A stretch of 15,908 bases of DNA, taken from assembly GCA_027062035.1 (NCBI GenBank), contig JAMOUL010000043.1:1-15908 (forward strand). The letters are read 5' to 3'. This document shows positions 7,765 to 14,389 of this stretch, in pieces. The notes beneath the pieces were generated by a model that did not search any database, had not been told where the DNA came from, and saw only the letters and a program-made list of their open reading frames with translations. This stretch comes from Candidatus Aminicenantota bacterium. GTDB taxonomy: Bacteria > Acidobacteriota > Aminicenantia > S016-38. Numbering within the stretch: the first letter of the stretch is position 1; every line of letters begins with the position of its first letter. The position numbers and the translations under genes were made by a program.

Positions 7765-8011
7765 CGGGTAGCTCCTCCTCTATTCTCATAATAATGGTGG
7801 TGGGAGATAAAGCAGAAACAATTATGTGATTGCTATCGGTAATAATAACCGATTTTTCCTGTCTGCCCATGGTAGCATCTATAAGCATACCCTTTTCCTT
7901 TGCTGCTTCCTTCAGTCGCTTAACCGGAAGGGAATCCACGGAAAGCACAGCGATTATCCTGTCCCTCATAACCGCATTCCCAAAGCCGATGTGAATCATC
8001 TTATTCATCAT
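7757..8011 (-). CDS. remA: RemA-like regulatory protein (DUF370)
   Basis: This 84-residue protein matches the RemA/DUF370 family throughout: IGFGNAVMRDRIIAVLS (8-24), then KRLKEAAKEKGMLIDAT (31-47), then GRQEKSVIITDSNHIIVSAL (49-68). In Bacillus subtilis RemA is a DNA-binding activator of matrix and osmoprotection genes that forms oligomeric rings; its role outside Firmicutes is poorly known. The first ATG (8011) overlaps the yicC stop as ATGA. In-frame ATGs follow at codons 2 and 5, and the last would give the more usual start MIHIGFGN. No clear Shine-Dalgarno site is visible, so coupling to yicC is likely. The neighbours yicC and gmk are the usual ones for this family. A role in regulating genes here is inference. 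Confidence 0.9.
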   Translation of the reverse strand: MMNKMIHIGFGNAVMRDRIIAVLSVDSLPVKRLKEAAKEKGMLIDATMGRQEKSVIITDSNHIIVSALSPTTIIMRIEEELPGE

Positions 8012-8859
8012 TCTAAATTATGCACCTGTTCTCTTATTTCTTCCACTGTGGTTTTTATAACTATTGCATGCCTGGTAATCTCGGGATTAAGGGTTTTGGA
8101 GTTTATGGTGTTGGCCTCCCTCAATATTTCCTGAGCAATGAAATCCAGCTTTTTTCCTCCATCTTCCATGGATTTTTCGAACTGTTTTACATGAAAATCT
8201 ATCCTTGAAATTTCCTCAGAAATATCGTATCTGACTGCCATTATAGCAGCTTCCTGAACGATCCTTTCTTCATCCACATCAACAGACATTTCTCTAATTT
8301 TGTTTTCTATATCTTTCCTTATCCTTTCCTTTTCGCCGGAAAATATTTTTTCTATCTTCTTTCTCTCTTTTTTTATGATAGAAAGCCGTTCCTTTATGTA
8401 TTTTTTGATCCTCTCTCCCTCGGCTATTCTGGTTTTCTTCAGGGTAGATAGAACCTCTTTAAGTCCGGAAAAGATGAATTTTCTTTCATCATCAGAAAAG
8501 CCCTCCTCATTAAAGCTGAGGTCCACAAGGCCCGGAATTCTCAGAATTCCATCCATTGAAAGTGGCGCCATAGCTGATAGTGGCCTCAGTTCCCTGATTA
8601 TTTCCGAAATTACATCCTTGTTTATAAGAATCCTCTGCTTCTCCAGAGATGTGAATCTTATATCCATATAGACCTCAATCCTTCCCCGCTTAAAAAATTC
8701 CCTTACCACTGTTCTTATATCATCTTCAAGGGGTCTTATATATACACCGCCCTTGATAATCACATCGAGATACTTGTTATTCAGGGACCTGACCGATATC
8801 TTGAGTTCAAAGGAAGGGTGAGAAAATCTGCCCTCCGCATATCCTGTCATTGATTCCAT
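8008..8859 (-). CDS. yicC: YicC family endoribonuclease
   Basis: This 283-residue protein belongs to the YicC/YloC family, conserved bacterial ring-forming endoribonucleases linked to small-RNA turnover. The N terminus MESMTGYAEGRF is diagnostic. The C-terminal DUF1732 part contains FEKSMEDGGKKLDFIAQEI followed by REANTINSKT, and it ends with EEIREQVHNLE, very close to the family consensus. A long charged helical stretch at about 140-195 joins the two parts. The start is ATG at 8859. The stop of the ABC exporter gene directly abuts it (TAA then ATG), and GGAGG in that gene's last codons supplies the ribosome binding site. Its stop overlaps the remA start by 4 bases. It is complete, with nothing unusual in length. 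Confidence 0.94.
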   Translation of the reverse strand: MESMTGYAEGRFSHPSFELKISVRSLNNKYLDVIIKGGVYIRPLEDDIRTVVREFFKRGRIEVYMDIRFTSLEKQRILINKDVISEIIRELRPLSAMAPLSMDGILRIPGLVDLSFNEEGFSDDERKFIFSGLKEVLSTLKKTRIAEGERIKKYIKERLSIIKKERKKIEKIFSGEKERIRKDIENKIREMSVDVDEERIVQEAAIMAVRYDISEEISRIDFHVKQFEKSMEDGGKKLDFIAQEILREANTINSKTLNPEITRHAIVIKTTVEEIREQVHNLE

Positions 8860-10626
8860 TTATGCCTCCATCTGTGCTCTGTAAAACTGAGCGTATCTTC
8901 CGTTTCGGTTCATAAGTTCACGATGGGTACCCTCCTCCACTATTTTTCCTCCTTCAAGAACAATTATCCTGTCCGCCATTTTAACCGTGGACAACCTGTG
9001 GGCGATAATAATCGTGGTTCTTTCCCTGGTAATTTCCTGAAGAGCTTCCTGTATCCTTTTCTCGGATTCGGAATCCAGGGAGGAAGTTGCCTCATCAAAA
9101 ATGAGGATTCTGGGGTCTTTAACTATAGCTCTTGCTATAGAGATGCGCTGGCGTTGCCCCAGCGACAGGTTCAATCCCTTCTCCGATAGGTTCGTTTCGT
9201 ACCCATCCGGAAGGGAAGAAATAAAGCTGTGAATGTGGGCTGCCTTTGCAGCTTCAACTATATTTTCCTTACTAACGTTGCTGGCACCATAGGAGATGTT
9301 TCTGGCTATAGTATCATTAAAAAGAAGAACATCCTGTGTAACCACTCCTATCCTTTTTCTCAACCACTTAAGGTCGTATTTTTTAACCTCAACACCATCT
9401 ATAAGGACTTTTCCCTTATCAGGGGTATAGAAACCCAGAATAAGGTTGACAATTGTTGTTTTTCCCACCCCTGATGAGCCAACTATGGCCATTTTTTCTC
9501 CCACATTAAGTTTAAAGCTGATTCCCCTTAACACAGGTTTTTCCGGCTCGTATGAAAAATAAACTTCTCTGAATTCTATTTCCCCTCTTATATCTTCAGG
9601 TCTGTAATCACCACCCTCTTCCTTGTATCTGGATTCGAGCTCAAGCAGTTCATTCAGGCTATCCACAGAGGCTCCGCCCTGGTGCAGAAGATTATTTGCG
9701 CTGGATAGACGCCTTATCGGTGTATAAAGATAAAATATAGATGCAATGAAGGTGGTAAACTGGCCCGGTGTCATTGCACCCTGCCTTATCATCTTTGCAC
9801 TTATGTAAATGAGCACGGCTGCCACAACGCCGCCTATAAATTCGAGGAAAGGGGAAGACAGGGTCCACATCCTAACGAATTTTATATTGTCCAGATAGTT
9901 TTTCCTGTTTACCCGCGAAAATTTTTCCTTTTCCACTTCCTCTGTACTGAAGGCTTTTACAACCCTTATCCCTCCCAGAACCTCTGTAATCTGCCTTGAA
10001 ATTTCTCCCACCGACTTCTGCCTTTTTTCTGTAAGCCTTTTTATTGCCCTCCCAAAGACAACCACCGGCACGACAGCGAGGGGAATTATAAGAAGAGAAA
10101 TAAGGGTGAAACGGGGATTATTGGTAATTATAACCGCAATCAACGCCAGAACCGTAAGACTCTCCCTTATCATCTGAACCACGCCGTCAGAAATTGACCT
10201 CTCCAGAATATCCATCTCATAGAGAAACCGGGAAGATATCTTTCCACTATGGAGGGAATCAAAGAATTTAAGCGGGGCCTCTATCAATCTGGAAAAGATT
10301 TTATCCCTGAGATCTCTGATAATACGCTGGGAAAGTGCCCTCATGGTATAGTTGGAAAGAAACGTAAAAAGGGCCTTACCAAAGAAAACAAAAAGCACTA
10401 TAAGCGGTATCGTATATGGGGCTGAAAGATCCACATATTTCGAAATAAACCTTCCAAATTGAAATCCCTGAGCCTTTGAAGCAGGGGCCACAGAAAAGAG
10501 ATTATCCATTATAGGTTGAAGAACCAGGGCTGCCATTGCAGTAAACAGCGCAGCAAAAACAGAATATATGAGAGCCAGAAATATCCTTCCCTTGTAAGGT
10601 AATATAACTTTAATTAATGACTTCAT
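8860..10626 (-). CDS. msbA: MsbA-like lipid ABC exporter, fused permease and ATPase
   Basis: This 588-residue half-transporter should work as a homodimer in the inner membrane. It has six membrane helices in residues 1-320 (clear ones near 12-35, 70-90, 155-170, 173-192 and 258-278) and an ATPase domain from about 348. The ATPase motifs are intact: Walker A GSSGVGKT (383-390), Q431 of the Q-loop, signature LSLGQ (487-491), Walker B ILIFDE (507-512), the D-loop SSLD (515-518) and switch histidine H543. The family includes MsbA, which flips lipid A and phospholipids, and related multidrug or lipid exporters. Placement straight after psd, pssA and the Asd-like gene supports a lipid substrate, but a drug or lipid-linked glycan is possible. 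The ATG at 10626 overlaps the upstream gene by 17 bases; AGGAAG precedes it. Confidence 0.88.
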   Translation of the reverse strand: MKSLIKVILPYKGRIFLALIYSVFAALFTAMAALVLQPIMDNLFSVAPASKAQGFQFGRFISKYVDLSAPYTIPLIVLFVFFGKALFTFLSNYTMRALSQRIIRDLRDKIFSRLIEAPLKFFDSLHSGKISSRFLYEMDILERSISDGVVQMIRESLTVLALIAVIITNNPRFTLISLLIIPLAVVPVVVFGRAIKRLTEKRQKSVGEISRQITEVLGGIRVVKAFSTEEVEKEKFSRVNRKNYLDNIKFVRMWTLSSPFLEFIGGVVAAVLIYISAKMIRQGAMTPGQFTTFIASIFYLYTPIRRLSSANNLLHQGGASVDSLNELLELESRYKEEGGDYRPEDIRGEIEFREVYFSYEPEKPVLRGISFKLNVGEKMAIVGSSGVGKTTIVNLILGFYTPDKGKVLIDGVEVKKYDLKWLRKRIGVVTQDVLLFNDTIARNISYGASNVSKENIVEAAKAAHIHSFISSLPDGYETNLSEKGLNLSLGQRQRISIARAIVKDPRILIFDEATSSLDSESEKRIQEALQEITRERTTIIIAHRLSTVKMADRIIVLEGGKIVEEGTHRELMNRNGRYAQFYRAQMEA

Positions 10627-11578
10627 TCTTCCTGTTTAAAATTTTTATTCCCGCTTCTATTGCATTAAATACCGAACCCCTTTTCAGGTTATCAAAAACA
10701 GCCCACATCCAGTATTTTCCTCCCTCTCCCTTCCGAATATCTGAAAGATGTATATAAAAACCCTCTTCCTCCCTGAATTTAGAGGGTGAGAGTTTCTCTT
10801 CCTCTATTAAAAGATATTTGTGATTTGAAAGCATCTCCCCCAGCTTTTTCAGGGGGATATCCTTATTCAGCTTCAGAAACAGGATAGTAGAATACCTGTG
10901 GAATATGCCCGAGCGAAGAATCATTGTGTAAAACTCATTTATTCCGGTAATTGTTTTTAATCCTTCAGCTATTTCAAGCTCTTCCCTTGTAAATTTTCCC
11001 TTTCCCTTTTTACCTCCTTTGGGAAGCAGATCAAATGCAAGAACCTCTCCCAGCTCCTTCTGAGGAACCTCTTCCATGTTTAAAAGGTTTATGGCCTGGG
11101 AAAAGAGCTCATCCATGGCCTTCTCTCCCCTTTCTGAAGCAGGTTCAATCAGGATAGAAAACCCATATTCCACAAGTTTTCCAAGCGGATAAATTAAATG
11201 GGAAAGAGCTATTACTCCAGGAGGCGGGTTAAAGATCCTGTCCGACTCAACATTCTCATCGTTTATTCCACTAACCACCGGTGGCAGGTCCCTTCGTGAT
11301 CCGGACAGGTCCACAGACACTGTCGGCGCAAAGAATAATTCATCTTCCACCGGGACTGTAAAAAAAACAATATCGAGGCCCTTCAAATTCTCGGGTCTGG
11401 GATTCATAACAACCATGGCTTCATCCCGGAAGGAATCAAAAAGAGCATATTCCCCTATTCCGGGTTCATACAGGCGAAAATCCCTGAAGTTAATCTTCAG
11501 CTTTTCCAGGGTCTCCTTGAGTGTTTTCCCTTTAAGATTTTTAACACCTACAATCGCTGCTTTATACTCTCTGTTCAT
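10610..11578 (-). CDS. Degenerate aspartate-semialdehyde dehydrogenase-like protein
   Basis: This 322-residue protein has the layout of aspartate-semialdehyde dehydrogenase (Asd) but has lost key residues. The N-terminal nucleotide-binding loop, normally GATGxVG, reads GVKNLKG (11-17). The catalytic segment, normally NPNCST, reads NPPPGV (117-122), so the nucleophilic cysteine is absent. The usual QAVSGAG is EPASERG (145-151). Other landmarks remain: DIVFFTVP (69-76), VDLSGSRRD (89-97), KAMDELFSQ (153-161), FDLLPKGG (182-189), a histidine at 227 and the closing KYWMWAVFDNLKRG (288-301) with NAIEAG. Activity as a dehydrogenase is very unlikely. It recalls the cysteine-less Usg-1 group of Asd homologues in other bacteria. 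It overlaps pssA and the exporter gene by 17 bases each, so it is probably made together with lipid enzymes. The ATG at 11578 is chosen because AIVGV should sit near the N terminus; AAGAGG lies very close to it. Confidence 0.8.
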   Translation of the reverse strand: MNREYKAAIVGVKNLKGKTLKETLEKLKINFRDFRLYEPGIGEYALFDSFRDEAMVVMNPRPENLKGLDIVFFTVPVEDELFFAPTVSVDLSGSRRDLPPVVSGINDENVESDRIFNPPPGVIALSHLIYPLGKLVEYGFSILIEPASERGEKAMDELFSQAINLLNMEEVPQKELGEVLAFDLLPKGGKKGKGKFTREELEIAEGLKTITGINEFYTMILRSGIFHRYSTILFLKLNKDIPLKKLGEMLSNHKYLLIEEEKLSPSKFREEEGFYIHLSDIRKGEGGKYWMWAVFDNLKRGSVFNAIEAGIKILNRKNEVIN

Positions 11579-12332
11579 CCTCTTGTACCGGTTTAAAGGT
11601 TTGCAAAATAACTTTCTTCAAATAGGTTGCAGGGCCAGAAAGGGCATATCCATAAGCAAGGAAAAACAGAGTCTTCGTAGGCCATGCGGCAAGGGCTGAG
11701 AGAGCTATGGAAAAGAAAAACAATGTGAAATAATGTTCCCTTGACTTAAGATTTACATCCTTAAAACTTCTAAATTTAAACCTGGATATCATAAAGAAGG
11801 ACGTAAAGAACACAACTATGCCCAGAGCTATAGGGAAAAATTTCCATTCGGGTGGGGTCTTGAAAAAAAGAACTGTAGACACAAGGACAAGAGCTGCCGA
11901 AGGAATTGGCAGGCCTACAAAATATCTTTTTGAAGATATCCCATCCTTGCTTAGGGTATTGAACCGGGCAAGTCTTAGTGCCCCTCCTACCACGAACAAA
12001 AAGGAAACGAAAAAGCCAAGCTTTGGAAAATCCTTGAGTGCCCATAAATAGATCAATATAGATGGAGCCACTCCAAAGGAAACAAGGTCCACCAGGGAGT
12101 CAAGCTCCCTGCCCATGGGGGTGCTGCTCCTCAATGCCCTGGCAGTTCTTCCATCCATCAGGTCCATAACCGCTGCAAAAATTATAAAGAGAGCGGAAAG
12201 GGAGAACTTACCCTTTATGGCGAAATTAATCGCCACAAAACCAAAGTAAAGGTTAAGAATGGTAAGCAGGGATGGTATGACGTAAACCAGGTTAAGATTC
12301 TTTCTCTTTCTATTTTTTCTTTTATTCTTCAT
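11562..12332 (-). CDS. pssA: CDP-diacylglycerol-serine O-phosphatidyltransferase
   Basis: This 256-residue membrane enzyme makes phosphatidylserine from CDP-diacylglycerol and serine, the precursor of phosphatidylethanolamine. The CDP-alcohol phosphatidyltransferase motif DGxxARx8GxxxDxxxD is perfect: D60, G61, A64, R65, G74, D78 and D82. Several membrane helices follow the pattern of the short type II synthases, for example at residues 17-38, 46-57, 95-115 and 140-153. A lysine/arginine-rich head (MKNKRKNRKRK) precedes helix 1 and should stay in the cytosol. The ATG at 12332 lies in the last codons of psd (11-base overlap), with AAGGAT upstream. The serine substrate is inferred from the partner psd, as phosphatidylglycerol synthases share the motif; that pairing makes PssA the best call. 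Confidence 0.94.
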   Translation of the reverse strand: MKNKRKNRKRKNLNLVYVIPSLLTILNLYFGFVAINFAIKGKFSLSALFIIFAAVMDLMDGRTARALRSSTPMGRELDSLVDLVSFGVAPSILIYLWALKDFPKLGFFVSFLFVVGGALRLARFNTLSKDGISSKRYFVGLPIPSAALVLVSTVLFFKTPPEWKFFPIALGIVVFFTSFFMISRFKFRSFKDVNLKSREHYFTLFFFSIALSALAAWPTKTLFFLAYGYALSGPATYLKKVILQTFKPVQEDEQRV

Positions 12333-12948
12333 CTTTTATCCTTACTATGGCCGTCAAACCGGCCTTAACCTTTTCTTCCTCCTTCACAAGAACTTCATAA
12401 CAGGGTGGAAAATAAAAATCTACCCTGGACCCAAGCATTATTATACCAATTCTCTGGCCTCTTTTAACCTTTTCTCCGGGAGAAACAAAGGGTTTTATCC
12501 TTCTTGCCATTATTCCAGCTATCATTTCCACCACAAATTTTCTGTTTTCGGAGGATATCTCTATTATCACCTTCTCGTTTTCCACGGATTCTGGTTTATA
12601 TGCAGGCAGATACCCACCTCCTTTTCTTTCTATAGAAACAATCTGGCCGTCCAGTGGTGACCTATTGACATGGACATCCAGAGGCGACATGAATATGCTT
12701 ATCCTTTTGTAGGGTCCACCCTTGGTGGGGTGATTCAACTCCTCTATACTCATTACCTTCCCGTCGGCAGGGGAAACCAAAACATTCTCATCCTCAGGGG
12801 GTATTCTCTCCGGGTCCCTGAAGAAATAAAGCACAGGAAATGCAAGAAGAATTACAACACATGCCACACAGGGTATTCCGATCAGGAAAAAGAACAGCGA
12901 AAAAATAAATATGGGAACAATAAAATAAAGGGATTCCTTAGCCACCAC
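12322..12948 (-). CDS. psd: Phosphatidylserine decarboxylase proenzyme, short type
   Basis: This 208-residue proenzyme converts phosphatidylserine to phosphatidylethanolamine at the inner membrane. The self-cleavage site is LGSR at 172-175. Cleavage between G173 and S174 would give the pyruvoyl group, leaving a long beta chain and a small alpha chain of about 35 residues. Other family parts are YFFRDPERIPP (41-51), SPADGKV (59-65, with D62) and SPLDVHVNRSP (88-98, with H93). Two hydrophobic helices at about 7-42 anchor it. This is the short proteobacterial/archaeal-like form; the E. coli form is about 320 residues and has LGST. The start is GTG at 12948 (a second GTG follows directly), inside the last codons of the DUF465 gene, with AGAAGAGGAG overlapping. 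It overlaps pssA by 11 bases. Confidence 0.94.
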   Translation of the reverse strand: MVAKESLYFIVPIFIFSLFFFLIGIPCVACVVILLAFPVLYFFRDPERIPPEDENVLVSPADGKVMSIEELNHPTKGGPYKRISIFMSPLDVHVNRSPLDGQIVSIERKGGGYLPAYKPESVENEKVIIEISSENRKFVVEMIAGIMARRIKPFVSPGEKVKRGQRIGIIMLGSRVDFYFPPCYEVLVKEEEKVKAGLTAIVRIKDEE

Positions 12949-13168
12949 TCCTCTTCTCCATTTCTTTAAGCATAATTTCCTGCATTTTATCCTTTAATTT
13001 CAATTTAAGTTTTTTAAGTTTTTTTACCTCAACCTCCTCCTCTTCACTTAATCCCACCCTCGCCAGGAGTTCTTCTATTCTCTTTTCATACTCCCTGTGC
13101 TGCTCGTAAAGCTTTCTGAATTCTTCATTTTCCCTTATAAGAGTTTCCTTCAGTTCGTTTTCTTTCAT
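12938..13168 (-). CDS. DUF465 / YdcH-like small helical protein
   Basis: This 76-residue charged protein should form a helical hairpin. It fits the DUF465 (YdcH) family: ENEEFRKLYEQHREYEKRIE (14-33), then a short turn (LARVGLSEEEE, 35-45), then VKKLKKLKLKLKDKMQEIM (48-66). The function of this family is not known. There is no signal peptide or membrane segment. The ATG at 13168 has the strongest Shine-Dalgarno site in this part (AAGGAGG, 5 bases upstream) and an extended -10 promoter candidate just above. It is therefore probably the first gene of the lipid operon; its stop overlaps psd by 11 bases. Because later genes depend on coupling, its strong ribosome site may set the pace for the run. 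Confidence 0.82.
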   Translation of the reverse strand: MKENELKETLIRENEEFRKLYEQHREYEKRIEELLARVGLSEEEEVEVKKLKKLKLKLKDKMQEIMLKEMEKRSGG

Positions 13169-13196
13169 TTTACCTCCTTATTTCTTCCTAACTTAT

Positions 13197-13205
13197 AGTA
13201 TATCA
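13197..13205 (-). promoter_or_regulatory. Extended -10 promoter candidate for the lipid operon
   Basis: On the minus strand, TGA followed by TATACT gives a TGn extended -10, with 5 of 6 consensus matches in the hexamer. It lies in the 38-base gap between thiE and the DUF465 gene and touches the thiE stop. A start near 13190 would leave a leader of about 22 bases holding AAGGAGG. The -35 region (TTAAGT) is poor, as often with extended -10 sites. Confidence 0.5.
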
Positions 13206-13206
13206 T

Positions 13207-13803
13207 TTAGCCCATTTTCGACTTAAAAAATCTGGCTTCTCCTTCCGGATCTTCCGCAAGGAAAATGGCGGAAGAAATGGCTATAATGTCCGGTCCGAGG
13301 GACATTGCAATGTCTATGTTTTCCCTTCTGATCCCTCCTATGACACAAACGGGAATTTTAAGCTCTTTTTTGGCAGCTTTTACAGTATCAGGATTCAATT
13401 TAACAGTTTTCTTTTTTGTGGCGGTAGGAAAGAGTGCTCCGAAGGCCGCATAATCAGCTCCCACAGCCTGAGCCATCCTTCCCCTTTTAATATCATTGTA
13501 ACAGGAAATGCCCAGAATTTTATTTTTTAACATCTTTCTAACCCTCACCGGATCATCATCTTCTTTTCCAATATGAGCACCATCTGCTCCATATTCCATG
13601 GCCACCTCAGGATAATCGTTAACTATCAGATTAAAATTAAAGTCTTCTTTAAGCTTGAGGGATTCTTTTACTATTCTCGCTGTTTTAGCAGGATCTTTTA
13701 TCCTTATCTGAACCCAGTCCACTCCCCCTTTCAAAGCTTTTCTTATTCTTCTGAGGAACTCTCTTTCCTCAAACTCTCCACTTGCAATCAAATACAAAAT
13801 CAC
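13207..13803 (-). CDS. thiE: Thiamine phosphate synthase
   Basis: This 198-residue TIM-barrel enzyme couples the pyrimidine (HMP-PP) and thiazole (THZ-P) halves into thiamine phosphate. The family motifs are in order: VQIRIKD (31-37, usual form VQLREKD), LIVNDYPEVAMEYGADGAHIG (59-79), LGISCYND (97-104), GADYAAFGALFPTATKK (115-131) and PVCVIGGI (151-158). The residues expected for pyrophosphate and magnesium binding (R34, K36, N62, D63, S100, T127, K130) are kept, which argues for ThiE rather than the inactive TenI-like relatives. The protein is slightly shorter than usual (about 205-220). The start is GTG at 13803, overlapping the upstream regulator as GTGA. No Shine-Dalgarno site is seen, so it should depend on coupling. 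No other thiamine gene and no TPP riboswitch is present here. Confidence 0.93.
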   Translation of the reverse strand: MILYLIASGEFEEREFLRRIRKALKGGVDWVQIRIKDPAKTARIVKESLKLKEDFNFNLIVNDYPEVAMEYGADGAHIGKEDDDPVRVRKMLKNKILGISCYNDIKRGRMAQAVGADYAAFGALFPTATKKKTVKLNPDTVKAAKKELKIPVCVIGGIRRENIDIAMSLGPDIIAISSAIFLAEDPEGEARFFKSKMG

Positions 13804-14186
13804 TTTAAGTTAAGGTTCAATTTTGAGAAAAACTCCTTTGTAAGATTATAATATTCGTTCCAGTATTTTCTCACTATACATTCGTTATATGTCGGACAGT
13901 TGGAAGGGTTACGGCCGACACAGGGAACCGGTGTTAGCCCTTCTCCCACTGCATCCATAATATCAAGCCACGAAATTCTCTCAGCAGGTCTTCCAAGCAC
14001 ATACCCTCCCCGGGCCCCTCTTTTTCCCTTAACCAGTCCTGCCTTTTTTAACTTCAGGAATACCTGTTCCAGGAATCTTTCAGGGATTTTTTCTCTTCTC
14101 GAAATTTCTTTCAGAGAAAGAGGTTCCTTCTCCGAAAGATGAAGCATAGCCCTTATGGCATATCTTGAATAAGTGGTAAATCTCAC
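13800..14186 (-). CDS. Rrf2-family transcriptional regulator with three cysteines
   Basis: This 128-residue DNA-binding protein has the Rrf2/IscR winged-helix fold. The N terminus MRFTTYSRYAIRAMLHL (1-17) is diagnostic and fixes the start. SLKEISRREKIPERFLEQVF (24-43) is the helix-turn-helix, followed by KAGLVKGKRGARGGYVL (48-64), the wing. Cysteines C89, C97 and C103 match the iron-sulphur ligand positions of IscR-like members, with spacings of 7 and 5 residues between them (IscR has 5 and 5). It may therefore sense iron-sulphur status, redox state or nitric oxide. The start codon is GTG at 14186-14184 with no ribosome binding site; an extended -10 box lies 6 bases before it, so the mRNA is probably leaderless. 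It overlaps thiE by 4 bases and probably also controls its own promoter. The iron-sulphur role is inference from the cysteines. Confidence 0.92.
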   Translation of the reverse strand: MRFTTYSRYAIRAMLHLSEKEPLSLKEISRREKIPERFLEQVFLKLKKAGLVKGKRGARGGYVLGRPAERISWLDIMDAVGEGLTPVPCVGRNPSNCPTYNECIVRKYWNEYYNLTKEFFSKLNLNLK

Positions 14187-14192
14187 AAAATT

Positions 14193-14201
14193 ATTATACC
14201 A
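14193..14201 (-). promoter_or_regulatory. Extended -10 promoter of the Rrf2 gene, leaderless
   Basis: On the minus strand, TGG followed by TATAAT is a full-consensus extended -10. The GTG start begins 7 bases after the hexamer, exactly where transcription would start. The repeat AATTTTG occurs on both sides of the hexamer, a possible operator for autoregulation. There is no -35 consensus; a T-run lies there. Confidence 0.65.
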
Positions 14202-14215
14202 AAATTGTAGGAAAT

Positions 14216-14222
14216 AAAAAAA
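14216..14222 (-). terminator. T7 tract after tRNA-Glu
   Basis: Seven T residues follow the GC-rich acceptor end of tRNA-Glu by one base. With the extended GCGCCCC/GGGGCGC helix of the precursor or the T arm acting as hairpin, this could end transcription of the tRNA pair before the Rrf2 promoter. Confidence 0.45.
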
Positions 14223-14223
14223 G

Positions 14224-14297
14224 CGCCCCCGACGGGACTTGAACCCGTGCTGCCGCCTTGAAAGGGCGGTGTCCTTACCTGGCTAGACTACAGGGGC
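14224..14297 (-). tRNA. tRNA-Glu (anticodon TTC)
   Basis: The 74-base cloverleaf is complete. The acceptor GCCCCTG pairs with CGGGGGC, with one G-T pair. The D stem is GTCT/GGAC. The anticodon stem CCGCC/GGCGG encloses loop CTTTCAA, so the anticodon is TTC. The T arm is ACGGG-TTCAAGT-CCCGT, and the discriminator is G. CCA is not encoded. It follows tRNA-Lys by 7 bases. The precursor can extend the acceptor helix by two pairs (C-1 with G73, G-2 with C74). Confidence 0.97.
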
Positions 14298-14304
14298 GCA
14301 GAAA

Positions 14305-14377
14305 TGAGCCGTGCAGGATTCGAACCTGCGACTCCCGGCTTAAAAGGCCGGTGCTCTGCCTGCTGAGCTAACGGCTC
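14305..14377 (-). tRNA. tRNA-Lys (anticodon TTT)
   Basis: The 73-base cloverleaf is complete. The acceptor GAGCCGT pairs fully with ACGGCTC, and the discriminator is A. The anticodon stem CCGGC/GCCGG encloses loop CTTTTAA, so the anticodon is TTT. The T arm is GCAGG-TTCGAAT-CCTGC. CCA is not encoded. It is the first gene after the promoter at 14390-14418. Confidence 0.97.
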
Positions 14378-14389
14378 TAACAAATGGTA

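Noticed and set aside
13801..14186. TPP riboswitch before thiE
   Set aside because: thiE starts inside the end of the Rrf2 gene, and the upstream non-coding stretch is only a few bases. There is no room for the conserved aptamer and its motifs are not seen.
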